From assembly GCA_963662175.1 (NCBI GenBank), contig OY759216.1, forward strand, positions 38,085,087-38,149,086: 64,000 bases of DNA, read 5' to 3'. Every line of letters starts with the position of its first letter. Position 1 is the first letter of the stretch. The translations under genes and the position numbers were made by a program. Origin of the DNA: Aradus depressus. Lineage: Eukaryota > Arthropoda > Insecta > Hemiptera > Aradidae. Below, piece by piece: positions 1 to 10,312 of this stretch. Below the pieces are notes generated by a model, which saw only the letters and a list, made by a program, of their open reading frames with translations, had not been told where the DNA came from and ran no database searches.

Positions 1-1342
1 TTCTACAAAACTTAGATTGACATGTTTCTGTTGAACTAAACCTGGGACAGGCAGACTGACAAACACTCCTATTGACACTAAGAAATGTGTTTCGTTTCCC
101 CCAAATAACTTTCTCGACTGACTCAAATTGGATTAGGTTCCTCTCCTGAGACAAGGGATCCCGGACCAGACTTTTGCTGATTCTGTTTCGGTCCACATCA
201 GTTCCTATCTCCTACTTTCCTAGTGGCTATTTCCTTTCGGATATAGAGGGATCTCGGACATTTTGTGATCTTGTAACCCATACAGCAGTTGGTAGATGGT
301 TAAAATTTGCCCTTGCTGAGGCCCTCAGGTTTTTTATTTGAAAGGTAAATAAATCTTGAAGTTACCTTTAGGGATTCGGTTCCCCGCTTGACTCCTCCGA
401 ACTACTTCTTGATTCCGAGAGTTCCATATCCTACTACCATATACTACTTCCATATATATATACACAATTAACGCACCAACTTAAAATTTTTAATGTAATA
501 AAGTTTATTCATATTTTCCATATCAAAACTATTATTGTTTGAAAAAATAAGTCATTTGAAAATGAAATTTAATTGTAATTTTTGGAAAAATACATGATGA
601 GTGAAAGAAAAAAAAAGAGAAAGTTGGAAAAATAAAACTTTAAAAAAAAACATAATTTTTACAGTTTAATAATGAGTGATTCCATCTCTGGCATGAATCA
701 CGTCGGTTAAACACCGTTGCATCCCCTGAAAAATATTTTTGTTCGAGATAAACATTTCAAAATACTACATAATTTTATGTGGAAAATTCGACTTAGCGTT
801 ACATGACATCTACCAATAGTAGCGTCCATTTTACTATTAACTAGCCCTCAGACTCATCTCTGGTCGTCTTTTAGTAACTGCGCCTCCGCGTTAGTCTATA
901 TTGATAATTTTTCTTGCGTTTCACTTCTGGGTGTCACAAAATGTTTTTTCATGCTTTCATTGATACGTTTTTCTAAAATTTGGTGTTTCCCCCCTCCCCA
1001 ATTCACATATGTATATATACATATGAGTTCAATTTTTTTTAAATGAAATACAATTTAACTTGGAACATGAAGCACTCAAAATTCACAGGTCATTTTCGTA
1101 ATAACTTAGGAAATAGTCTTATAACTAAGACGTTACAAAGTTTTTTATTCTTTAAAAAAAAAAAAGAAATTATAACATCTCTAGTGTAAAACTACCTATT
1201 TGATATTCAAATTTTTATTCTTTGAATTTAATGACCATGCTTACAAAAGTGAGTCACAGACTTCCTCGTCCGGTCATGTTATTGGATTTAAATTTTATTA
1301 TAATGTATTACGTTTATTTGAAACATTATAATATTACTAGTC
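1..1342. other. Unassigned AT-rich DNA
   Basis: I see no open frame or recognised repeat. About 470-660 is very A/T-rich with A-runs. A short near-palindrome of alternating 'atatac' lies near 1010-1025. Confidence 0.5.
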
Positions 1343-1690
1343 GAGGGCGCCGGTAGCTCAGTGGTATGCGTGCTTGACTTCTGAGCTCAAGGTCGTGGGT
1401 TCGTAACCCGACCGAGGCCCTTAGTTTATTTTATCTGGGAGGTAAAATAAACTTAAGCACGCCGTCCTTCGGATGGGACGTTAAGCGATGGTCCCGAGCC
1501 TGTACGATGTCAGGTACTCGTTAAAGACCCCTACCCTAGATGAATAAAAATTTAGGGTAGGCAAAATTTAGGACTCCCACAGTAGAATCGGGCTCATGTC
1601 CACCAGAGTGACGAAAGAGCGCTCTGATAGTAGGCGATATGACCTCGTTGTTAAAGCCCGGGCATGAGTCATAAAACCTAACCTAACCTA
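1343..1690 (+). repeat. SINE-A, full-length copy with 11-bp TSD
   Basis: This copy starts GAGGGCGCCGG. A pol III box A-like TAGCTCAGTGG and box B-like GGGTTCGTAACCC make a tRNA-derived head of about 75 bp. The body contains CCGTCCTTCGGATGGGACGT and runs to a tail of three CCTAA-type repeats. The 11-bp TSD TATTACTAGTC flanks it at 1332-1342 and 1689-1699 (two bases ambiguous with the tail), which shows retrotransposition. From memory, the body resembles the deeply conserved Nin-DC-type SINE domain; that match is not verified. Confidence 0.9.
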
Positions 1691-1914
1691 TTACTAGTCT
1701 ATTCTGTTTTTTAAATATATTTTGTATGTGTGTTTATGGTTTCCTTTGGTACTTTATAGTTTAAAGAAATTTATTTAATTATTACTTCTTTATGTTTAAA
1801 TTGGTCGCGAACGGAAAGTTGTATTCTTTAGATCTCTTTCTAGAAGGATCATTTAATATTTAATCTATAATCGCAAATTTTAGTAATGTTTGCATGTTTA
1901 TTTACAAGACATGT

Positions 1915-2708
1915 TTAATTACTTATTATTAAGTTATATTTATTAATATTATTGTTTTATATTTGTTTTATAGTTTATCAATAAGAGGAAAAGATACTTT
2001 ACAAAAAATTTGGAAATGTTTATCTTATATTATATTGAGGTAAAATTCGAAATTTTCTATTTATTATTATTTTTTATTTTATTTAAAAATTTTAAATCTC
2101 TCTACTCTACAAGAATTTGGGAAATGAAATCTTTATCAAGTAATGGAGGTTTTACTTCTATGATAATATTTTGCATTTAAATATAAATTTTAAATCTGAA
2201 TTGACTTGAAATTTAGATGTTACATTTCCTTTATCCATTTTTACAGGATACAATGGTAAGTGAAATGTTCTCAAAATAAACCTAATTATATTATATACAT
2301 AGTCTTACTGTCTTATATCTATTTATACATAAAATAGTCAAAAAAATAATATATCTATTTGTACTTTCTATATTTTAAACTTTACAAAGTTTAAGTAATC
2401 TTATTCTGATATATAATGTTTAATATACATAGACATTTTACAACATGACTACAAAGTATAATAAGTGCACATTATCTATAATAACTCAAGATCCGATATT
2501 TGAAATGATAATTTTAATTTATTATTAAGTTATATTATATTATTGATTTTATTTTTATTTTATAGTTTGTCAATGAAATTATTCGAGATTTGTCCATAAT
2601 GAAACAGGAAAGAAGATTCACAAAAATTTGGAAGTATTTTTCTTATATTATATTGAGGTAAAAATCAAAATTTTCTAATTATTATTTATTATTTTTTGTT
2701 AAAAATTT
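1915..2708 (+). other. Duplicated exon-like segments with splice-like borders
   Basis: Two related blocks (about 1915-2092 and 2512-2708) each hold an A-rich open segment bordered by pyrimidine-tract-AG and GTAAAA. The first segment is 1974-2039 (66 nt) and the second 2566-2657 (92 nt); both end TATATTGAG. Between them a 9-nt GATACAATG (2247-2255) lies between TTTTTACAG and GTAAGTG, like a microexon. Joined in frame 0 the three stay open, but the shared 3' part is read in different frames in the two copies, which argues against a conserved protein. No product is recognised. The splice borders may be chance in AT-rich DNA. Confidence 0.25.
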
Positions 2709-2884
2709 TTTTTTTTTTTTAAGAGACATTAGTTGTCATATAATTATGGCTGCAAATGAGTGTCTCCTCTGTTATATGCATTATATATGTTAACTTGAAG
2801 GTTTGAGAAGGTAAATTGGAAAAAGTATAAGAATTGCATTTTAAATCAACATTCACAATGTTCAGTAAACAACTTGTCTCCGCA

Positions 2885-3062
2885 TTGTCCCGAGCCTGGG
2901 CCGGCTACTCGTTTAAGACCTTTATCCTAGTAACAAACCTGGATAGGTAAAATTAATGACTGCCGCAGTAGAGTCGGGCTCATGATCACCAGAACGAAAG
3001 GGCCCTCTTGTAGTATATGACCTCGTAGATAAAGCCCGGGCATGAGTCACAATAACTAACTC
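2885..3062 (+). repeat. SINE-A, 3' fragment
   Basis: The copy begins in the body at GTCCCGAGCCTG and lacks the tRNA head. It runs through GAGTCGGGCTCATG and AAAGCCCGGGCATGAGTCAC to the 'aactaac' type of tail. Confidence 0.85.
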
Positions 3063-3660
3063 ACTCGACCAAATTAAGGGTCATCAACTAGTGTCAGAGT
3101 ATAATTTTTTATAATATAAATACGTTTTCTTTGTAATTATTGAACTAAAAATAATTAATTTTTCTCAATTAAAAAAAATAAATATAATTAGTCAAATATA
3201 TTCAAAAGAAATTTCAAAATATTATCAATAACAAATAAATCACAGAAGAATTAACAAAAGAGGACACCTAGATAATAAACATTGTGAAAGCCAAATAAAT
3301 TTAATTTTCTATAATTATAGAACTAAAAATAATCCCCTTCTTCTATCTATGTCACTAACAAATTACCCCACGAAGACCAAAATATCCCAACTATTCAGGA
3401 ACTATTCCAGTTCCGATTCTTATCTTAACATAACAAACTTTCATCCCAATCGAACCCATTTTGTCAATCCGATCCAAACAGTCCTCCACGCCGTCTGAAC
3501 AGGAGGTGGCCTCGGGTACTTCTAGATGAAGTGTGATGATTTTTCATTATTTTCTAGGGACATTGGCTGACTTTTCACGTCACTTGACATTGACATTTAT
3601 CCATGTACATAGTCATCAACTTCCTTTATTCTGTAAAATATTGTAAAATAATAATGATAA
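3063..3660. other. Unassigned AT-rich DNA
   Basis: No open frame and no recognised repeat. Confidence 0.5.
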
Positions 3661-3671
3661 TAAATAAAATG

Positions 3672-3830
3672 AAAAAGGTGTCGGTGAATCACCGGATATG
3701 TACTTCCCCAGTATAAATTAGTCAATTACGTTTTCGCTCTCCCTCCAAAGCCAATCGGCCGTGGGCTAAAACTCAGTATTACTTACGTAGTTACATCCTC
3801 ATACTAAATTTTATTTTCATTTTTGAAATT
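3672..3830 (-). repeat. HINE-like repeat, 3' end fragment
   Basis: Read on the minus strand this is the 3' end of the family: the terminal hairpin (GTCGGTGAATCACCGG on plus) followed by TACTTCCCCAG and the 'cgctctccctcc' block. It is truncated inside the last internal module. Confidence 0.7.
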
Positions 3831-4380
3831 TAAAAAATAACAAACTGTTAATTGGCTACTACTAAAAATTAATTAATTAACGTCAAACTCTGACTAGGGT
3901 ACATCAACTGTTTTGGATTTTAGTCATGATGATTAGTAGATGATAATCAGCGGTATATTGATGTTGTTGGTGTCGGCTATATGGCTGGCTGGCAAGGTGT
4001 TCGGGTACACAAAGTACCACCATTGTGTGACTGGTCTGTACAGGTGATAAGTGGCTCCACATGGAGGCCAGGTGTATCTTGTCACACTCCATACCTCTTC
4101 TGGTCCTTGTAACTTCTGGTTGAGAAAAAGATATTATACTTTTAGGGTGAAAAAATGCGATGGTGGACTGCGGTTATCATCGCTCTGACCTATAATACGG
4201 TGTACATCTATTTAATTTAACAGAAAAAAGGATAACAACAATAATGAAAAAAATCATAAAATTTATTTAAATATTTACAAAAAAATAAATGAAAAATATA
4301 TAAATCAAAAAATAGAATAATTAAAAAAAATGAAGAAATAAAATAAAAAAATTAAAGGAAAATAATAATAAGAAATAAAA
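3831..4380. other. Unassigned; short spurious frames only
   Basis: The 62-codon minus frame at 3904-4092 matches no family I know. 4200-4380 is A-rich low-complexity DNA. Confidence 0.4.
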
Positions 4381-4381
4381 A

Positions 4382-4816
4382 AGTCGTCTGTGAATCAGGG
4401 CAATGTACTTCCCCAGAACGAATTAATCAATTAACTTTTCGCTCCCCCTCCAAAACCAGTCGACCTTTGCGTTAATATTTAATATTTAACTTACATAGAG
4501 GATCCTAAATCCTCATACTGAATTGTATGTCGATAAAATCATTACATCGGTCTAGTTATTAGGGTTTTTGAATTGAGCCCCTTCTCCTAATCCCTCCTTC
4601 CCTTTGGTCAATTTGGCTGAAAAATCAATAGGTGTCATCGTTAGAGTATTTTGTATTCACATATAAAATTACTTGTCAATACATTCATTTTATCGGAAGT
4701 TATGTTCACAGACAGAAATTATTTTTTTCTTATTTGGAATCTGAAGGTCGGAAAAAATGAAATTCCTTTGAAAACTCCGCGTCGCATTTTTTATGACATA
4801 ACTACCCTTATATATC
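4382..4816 (-). repeat. HINE-like repeat, nearly complete
   Basis: The 3' hairpin and TACTTCCCCAG are at the left. Internal modules with the recurring 'gatacattcat...ggcagttat' unit follow. The right part has the 5' block (GGTCGGAAAAAATGAAATTC) near 4746. The copy is internally rearranged. Confidence 0.65.
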
Positions 4817-4825
4817 CAGGTGATT

Positions 4826-5036
4826 GTAACCTTGAGCACGCCGTCCTTCGGATCGGATTTTAAGCTACTGTCCCGAGCCTGTACGATGTCAGGTTCTCGA
4901 TAAACACCCCCTACTCTAGGTGAATAAACCTGGGTAGACAAAATTTAGGATTCCCATTGTAGAGTCGGGCTCATTTCTACCAGAGTGACGAAAGAGCCCT
5001 CTAGTAATAGGCGATATGACCCTCTCGGCGTCACTT
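4826..5036 (+). repeat. SINE-A, 5'-truncated
   Basis: It starts at TTGAGCACGCCGTCCTTCGG and continues to GGCGATATGACC. Both the tRNA head and the extreme tail are missing. Confidence 0.85.
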
Positions 5037-5247
5037 CGTTCTCAAATATAAAATGACCCAGCTGTGAGCTGTGTTGAGTTACTGTGTTTATTCATCCTAT
5101 AATCAGACAAGTTCCACCAAAAGACTAATTATGAACTGATGAGTTATCGACGAGTTACTCATCACCCCTATCTATAATTCACAATATGTCTCTCTCACAT
5201 ATTACGTTACTCATTGAGGCTTTCTCTTCCTAAATAAAAAAATGGTC

Positions 5248-5356
5248 GGCAAACACCGGGAATGCAAACATCACGGTACCGATTTAGTTGAAAAGTGATA
5301 GGTGTCTGAACTTTCATACTAAATTTTATGTTGTTACATTCATTTAATAGTTAGTT
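5248..5356 (-). repeat. HINE-like repeat fragment
   Basis: A diverged hairpin-side block (CGGCAAACACCGGGAATG) is followed by 'tactaaattttatgt...ttacattcattt', typical of an internal module. Confidence 0.5.
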
Positions 5357-5672
5357 ATTATGATTCATGCCCGGGCTTTAACTTCGAGGTCATATCATTT
5401 ACTTCTAGAGCGCACTTTCATCACTCTGGTGGACATGAGCCCGACTCTTCTGTGGGAGTTCTAAATTTTGCCTACCCAGGTAAATTCGTATAGAGTAATG
5501 GTAAGGGGTCTTTATCGAGCAATTTACATCGTACAGTCTCGGGACCATCGCTCAACGTCCCATCCCATCCATACCTTCCAGATAAAATAAACTAAGGGCT
5601 TCAGCCGGAACTTGAACCCTGGATCTTGAGCTCAGTAAGCAAGCACGCATACCACTGAGCTACCGGCCCCCT
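5357..5672 (-). repeat. SINE-A, nearly full length
   Basis: Read on minus, the head (GAGGGGGCCGGTAGCTCAGTGG) is at 5672, the body follows, and the tail ends in 'catgaatcataataactaac'. Several small deletions are present. Confidence 0.9.
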
Positions 5673-5689
5673 CTTCGTTAAATAGGTTG

Positions 5690-6110
5690 TTAGATTTTGA
5701 GTACAAACCCTCCCATCTGGTCCCGGACTTCCCATTTGACCGATTCGGCTGAAAAACTGCGGAAAAACATATATAAGTTTGTGTTAATACATGCATTACT
5801 TCGGCAGTTATTGGTGTTTTGGTCGATTCGGCTGAAAGTTGATATGTCTTGTCCCCATGACGTATTAGACTTATGTATACAATTTACTGTCGATACATTT
5901 ATTACTTCGGCAGTTTGAGGGATTTTTGTGTTAAGCTCTCCCTAGTTTCCCCCTTCCCTTCTGACCGATTTGGCTGAAAATCACTAGGTGTCGTCCTTAT
6001 GAGGTTCTAGATATTCATATAAAATTTTGTGCCGATTTATTTATTCTATCGGCAGTTATCGTCTTCACAAACATGTATAAAGCGGAGCAAATGTTTTTTT
6101 TAATTTTTGA
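5690..6110 (-). repeat. HINE-like repeat, internal modules
   Basis: Three successive modules carry 'gatacattcat/tta...tcggcagtt' and 'ccgatttggctgaaaa' blocks. They lie in the opposite orientation to the copy that follows at 6140, giving a head-to-head pair. Confidence 0.65.
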
Positions 6111-6139
6111 TTTTTTTTTTCTCACCTTTTTTTTTTATT

Positions 6140-6415
6140 TCACCAGCTTTACGAAGTATAGGGGAAATTATGTAATCAGTCAGAAATTCATGTTTTCCGA
6201 CCTATCAAATTTTAGGCGATCCCTATCGATTTTCAGCCAAATGCGGGTATCGACACATAATTTAGTATATGGATTCAGAAGCCCATACGTAAGTCAAATA
6301 TTGATTTTTAGCTCAAACCGTTGATGGGTTTTGGAGGGAGAGCTAACACTTAATCGATTAATTCATGCTGGGGAAGTACATTATTGGGGATTTACCATCC
6401 GGATTTTTTTTATTT
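6140..6415 (+). repeat. HINE-like repeat with internal deletion
   Basis: The 5' block (CGAAGTATAGGGGAAATTATG, diverged) leads to one module, then TTCATGCTGGGGAAGTACATT and a decayed hairpin. Both ends are present but most central modules are missing. Confidence 0.7.
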
Positions 6416-6812
6416 TCTTCTGGGCCATGGTATCTGACAGTTCGGATAATTGATATTTATCGAATGCATTGTATGAATGCAGCATAGATAAGTATATAAG
6501 AATCTTTCACTGTTACCTCAGTTTACATTCAGATTAGCCACGTCTAAGGATGTGTCCAGGACAACAGATGGTTCCTTATCACACGTGATAACTAACTTTA
6601 CCAACTAGTGATAACTATACTAGGTTGATAAATATGTCTCTCGTGTCTCTGACACGCTTCTCTCCAGTCTCCCTCTCTAGTTTTCAGCCTTTTTTTTTTT
6701 TTTTTGCTTTTTCCATGGCTCTCACGAATTTTGACAATTGGAAACATTAATTTTTTTGGTGGCATCGATGTAAGATTAATATAGCTTCCAGGGTCCAAAT
6801 TAATTTTTTAAT
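6416..6812. other. Unassigned; poly-T tract
   Basis: A T-run sits at 6690-6705. The minus frame at 6598-6798 is a by-product of this tract. Nothing else is recognised. Confidence 0.4.
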
Positions 6813-7200
6813 TTATGAAGTAAAAAGGAAGTTATCGTTCAGAAATTCCATGTTGCGTTTTGTCCAGAATTTTATGTTTTCCGACCCCTTATTCCAAAAA
6901 TGAAAATAAAATATCTTGTCTGCGGATATAATGAATATATCGTCACGAAATTCTATAATATTATCCATAACGCCCCAAAGACGACGACACTTATTGATAT
7001 CAGCTAAATCGTCCGAAGAGAAGGGGGAATTAGTGGAGGTCTTAACATAAAATATCGAATAACTGCCGATATAATGAATGTATCGATACAAAATTTAAAT
7101 TTAAAGCCCCATAAAAACGACACCTATTAATTTTCCGCGAATTCATTCGAAGGGAAAGGGGATCAGAAAGGTAATTCGACTCAAAATTTCTAGTAACTTG
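6813..7200 (+). repeat. HINE-like repeat, 5' part
   Basis: The block 'ggaagttatcg..cagaaattc' is followed by two modules with 'ataatgaatgtatcg' about 125 bp apart. The 3' end is missing. Confidence 0.65.
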
Positions 7201-7249
7201 ATATCAAGAATAAAGAATTTCGAATAACTAAACATTGTTCCAAAGAAGT

Positions 7250-7510
7250 ATAACTTACTTTTCATTTTTATTCTCTTGGCTTCCTCCCACCTTTATCCTA
7301 TAATTTTTATCGTAATTACTTTTTATTATTATCATTTTAGTTATATACTACTTCCATTTGTTAATATATTTTTTTTATTATTTTTTGTATATTTCGCCCT
7401 CTTTTTTTTCTATATTTAGCTCTTTGCGACGCTGAGGAAGGGGATCGAGATCACACCGAAATAGCGTCCTGAAACAAGATTTATCTTGAAGAAATATAAA
7501 TATAAAAAAT
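7250..7510 (+). repeat. Retroelement tail, shared with 51150-51430
   Basis: It shares 'ttcatttttattctcttggc', a long pyrimidine-rich stretch and an end with GAGGAAGGG and GCGTC with the segment at 51150-51430. The perfect GACGC/GCGTC pair around the GAGGAAGGG...GAAA core resembles PLE-type 3' tails, but the assignment is weak. Confidence 0.35.
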
Positions 7511-7625
7511 TTATAATTAAGAATATAAATAGTACTTATTGTATTGCGTTTTTATTATTCTTATTTACCTTATCTATGTTTCTATTTTAAGATTTAAAAT
7601 ATTGGTTGGTATATAATATATGTAG

Positions 7626-9027
7626 CCCGGGCTGAAGTGAAATTAGGTCCGCTGATCGTTTTGAGTACACTCTTTTGTTCTATTAGTTTCAACTTTAGCA
7701 AATCAGCAATTTGGGCCGCAATCATAAAGAGCTTTTAATTTGAAATTGTCGTTAATAATTACGGTTAATTTGATCAACGGATCTAATTCCGCCCGGCTGT
7801 CTAGTTTAAATCGTTGTTAGCAAGATCAATTTTCAGTACCTCAAAATCGTTAAGATTCGTAGAATGTCCAGACATAGTCGATTTTTGTTTTTCAGTTATG
7901 AAATGTTTGTTACGACATTCAGCTATCGGATGGTAACGATTCGGAAAACCAAGGACCGCACAATTAGGACACGGTTGTCTCCGTTGAGGTTCAATTTTGT
8001 GATAAGAATTTGGAATGGATTTTTTTATAAACTTCGGACTTGCCGGCTTTTCTTATTTTTTTCTAGCAAAAGCATTCTCCAATTTCCGTAGTTTTGCATA
8101 TAGCTTATCTACCCTAGTTATCTCTTCTCTATCCAGCTCGTCTTGCGCTTCATTTGGCAAACCAAAAACTATCTGATTGATCCGGGATAGTTCAGTTCCG
8201 TTGGGTTCTACTTCGAGGCATAATTTCTCTTTTGTCAGCGCGTAATCAATTAAGGATCCCCCCAAATATTTGTAGCTGAAAGCTTTTTTAACAATAAACC
8301 AACCTTTATCAACAAAAACGTTTAAAAAAGATTCCTTCCACATTTTCCAAGAAGCTGTTAGACCAATCTTCCTTAAATTAGTTTCATACCAGTCTTTTGC
8401 TGGGCCAACGACGAAGAAGCGTAGAGCCTGAATTTTAACACTATCCAAGTCAATCTGGAACCGGTGACATTCGTCTTCAAATCTGCCTAACCATGCCGCA
8501 GAATCATATTGTCTCTTCTCGAATTTGTCTAAAATAAATTTATTCTCAATGTGTTGTAATTTTTTTTCGTCTTGAGTGGAATTAAGTTTTAACTGATGTT
8601 CTAAATTTCTAATTCTCTCTTCTAAGTCATTTTGTTGAGGTCCGGTAGTTCGAGTTTCCGGAATAGGAAGATATTCTTCCTGAAAACAAACATTCTCCGC
8701 CTCATCAAAATATTCCTTTCGAATATCATCGTCAACCTTCACAGCTATTGTTCTATAACCATTTATATTTTTTATAACAGCTGTTGCATTTTGAATTGAT
8801 TTTTTTCTTGATAACATCGTGTGAAACTTTAAACTCTTAAGTTCGTCTGGTAAAACATACCACAACTTCTTATCAATAGAAATACCTTGGATTACAAAGT
8901 CCTGGGTTTTCTTCACAACTTGAAAATAAAGCTGAGTGAGCCATCTTCTACCAGTTGAAATCTTGAAATTTAATTTGTAAGATGTTTTTTTCAACGTGAT
9001 TTTATTCTGTAATAAAAGTACAAACAA
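7626..9027 (-). pseudogene. Broken gag-protease of a Ty3/gypsy-like LTR retrotransposon
   Basis: The minus-strand frame 9027-8053 codes 324 residues. The C-terminal half fits arthropod Ty3/gypsy-type gag: WLGRFEDECHRF, LRFFVVGPAKDWYE, FVDKGWF, YKYLGGSLIDYAL, FGLPNEAQDELDR. After an in-frame TAA the same frame continues with a zinc knuckle, CPNCAVLGFPNRYHPIAEC (7971-7915), and, after a further TAG, a protease-like stretch with LKALYDCGPNC at about 7740-7708. In that stretch the usual D-T/S-G active site reads D-C-G and is followed by TGA. No reverse transcriptase, integrase or LTR is visible, so this is a dead 5' fragment. The gag family assignment is from memory of related arthropod proteins. 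The start at 9027 is the first Met and may not be the original one. Confidence 0.75.
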
Positions 9028-9282
9028 ACAATATTAAAATACAATATTTAAACAAAGTAAACATACATTGATATATGTAGGATGTTTACCTGTAATAAAA
9101 GAATTAAATTTCACGTTTCTTCAACGTAGTAGAAAACCAAAAACAATAATCAATTAGAACACAACCTATAACAATTATGTAGGGTTCCAGCTGTGCAGCC
9201 AGCCTTTACATATATAAGCTATTTTGATGTTTAAAGTTATGATTTAATGGAAATAGATATTATTATTGTTATTGTTGTTACA

Positions 9283-9325
9283 ATATTGTACTTCCCCAGC
9301 TCTACATGAGAGAGGTAATTGAAAA
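9283..9325 (+). repeat. Short HINE-like terminal fragment
   Basis: GTACTTCCCCAGCTCTACAT matches the 5' end of the family, then sequence switches to the PLE tail. Confidence 0.35.
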
Positions 9326-9334
9326 CTGATCGAA

Positions 9335-9432
9335 TTTCATCATCAGGCAGTCTTCAAAAAACAATTTAGTAAAAAGATACACAATTCTACTTGCCAAAAC
9401 AAAGCATTTAGAATTGGCTCCATGTGCTAAAA
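9335..9432 (-). mobile_element. PLE tail, left arm of inverted pair
   Basis: Minus-strand sequence carries GACTGCCTGATGATGA, the 5' half of the hammerhead core. It continues through 'ttttggcaagtagaattgtg', which matches the right arm at 10195-10240 in inverted orientation. The ribozyme 3' half is missing. Confidence 0.6.
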
Positions 9433-9481
9433 CATGTATGGGCAACCTTTGGCTAATATGCACCGTTCATAAAGCCAAAAG

Positions 9482-9517
<36 letters not shown>

Positions 9518-10113
9518 GACATGTTGCGGGCCAAACTTTAGTGTGCAAATACGTTCGCGGGCCGCGTAGATGGTTCAAAATAAAATAACGTCGGACTTTA
9601 AAGTAGTGTTCATAATTTTTAGCGATAGATATCAGACATGAAATAATAAGACAATGTTATTATAATACAATTTATTAAAATAACAAAATGAAATGAAAAA
9701 AAATAGGTACAATATTATAATTAAATCGTGAAATTTGGAATTATTACAAACTACGAAAATTAAGTAGCGACACCGAAATCAATGAGACACTTGAGCTTGA
9801 ATTTGGGAAACTAATCCATTGATGTTTGGATTAATTCCACTGATACAAAGACGTAAAGAATTTTCCAAATTATCTTCAGTGAGCCTTGTACAATGTTTTG
9901 ATTTATTAACTTTCATCATTGAAAAGAACTGTTCGCATTTATAAGTACTGCCAAACGCACGATCAAGCGACAAACCCCATCCTACTCGATCTTCCTAATT
10001 GGGAGTGAGTGTGAGTAAGTAGTGTAATTTTTTTTTTTTTTTTAATTGAGTTTTTCAAATTGTCTCGCGGGCCGGACCAAATCTTACAGCGGGCCGGTTG
10101 TTGCCCACATATG
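9433..10113 (-). mobile_element. hAT element, internally deleted, 8-bp TSD
   Basis: Inverted ends CATGTATGGGCAAC (9433) and GTTGCCCACATATG (ending 10113) are flanked by the 8-bp duplication TGCTAAAA at 9425-9432 and 10114-10121. The 681-bp element keeps only the end of the transposase gene. GC-rich 'gcgggcc' blocks near both ends are typical of ZBED/GTF2IRD2-like hAT elements. An A-tract lies at 9482-9511. Confidence 0.85.
9779..9994 (-). pseudogene. hAT transposase, C-terminal remnant
   Basis: About 70 residues include GSTYKCEQFFSMMKVNKSKH, TRLTEDNLENSLRLCIS and PNINGLVSQ. This is the C-terminal dimerisation segment of hAT transposases of the ZBED/GTF2IRD2-like group (STYxCEQxFSxMKxxKSK...RLTDENL). 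The frame is closed upstream by a stop near 9995, and the DDE and BED regions are absent. It lies inside the element 9433-10113 and cannot make an active enzyme. Confidence 0.8.
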
Positions 10114-10121
10114 TGCTAAAA

Positions 10122-10312
10122 TGATTAAATAAACAAATAATTGAATTATTGTTTATTTATATTCATTCATTTTAGGGCATGTAGCCGAAGGTTCTATGTG
10201 ATTGTTTTTGGCAGTTAGAATTTTGTAGCTTATTTACTAGTTGATGCCTGATGATGAGGCAACCTTCAAAAGCCGGCTAACATAAAATCTGTGTGAGGTC
10301 AGACTACATTTT
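10122..10312 (+). mobile_element. PLE tail, right arm, decayed hammerhead
   Basis: CCTGATGATGAGGCAACC...AAAAGCCGGCTAAC at 10247-10281 aligns with the intact ribozyme at 46774-46825, but the conserved GAAA reads AAAA. The following 'gtgaggtcagactac' is the conserved PLE 3' end seen also near 46850 and 52525. Confidence 0.65.

Noticed and set aside
1343..1420. tRNA gene
   Set aside because: Boxes A and B are present, but the sequence is the head of SINE-A and recurs with the same body in many copies; the arms do not form a clean cloverleaf.
1673..1690. Interstitial telomere
   Set aside because: There are only about three CCTAA units and they are always at SINE-A 3' ends.
7430..7490. Hammerhead ribozyme with CTGAGGA core
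   Set aside because: Core letters fit, but stem I would use the conserved C and stem II is not formed; kept only as a retroelement tail.
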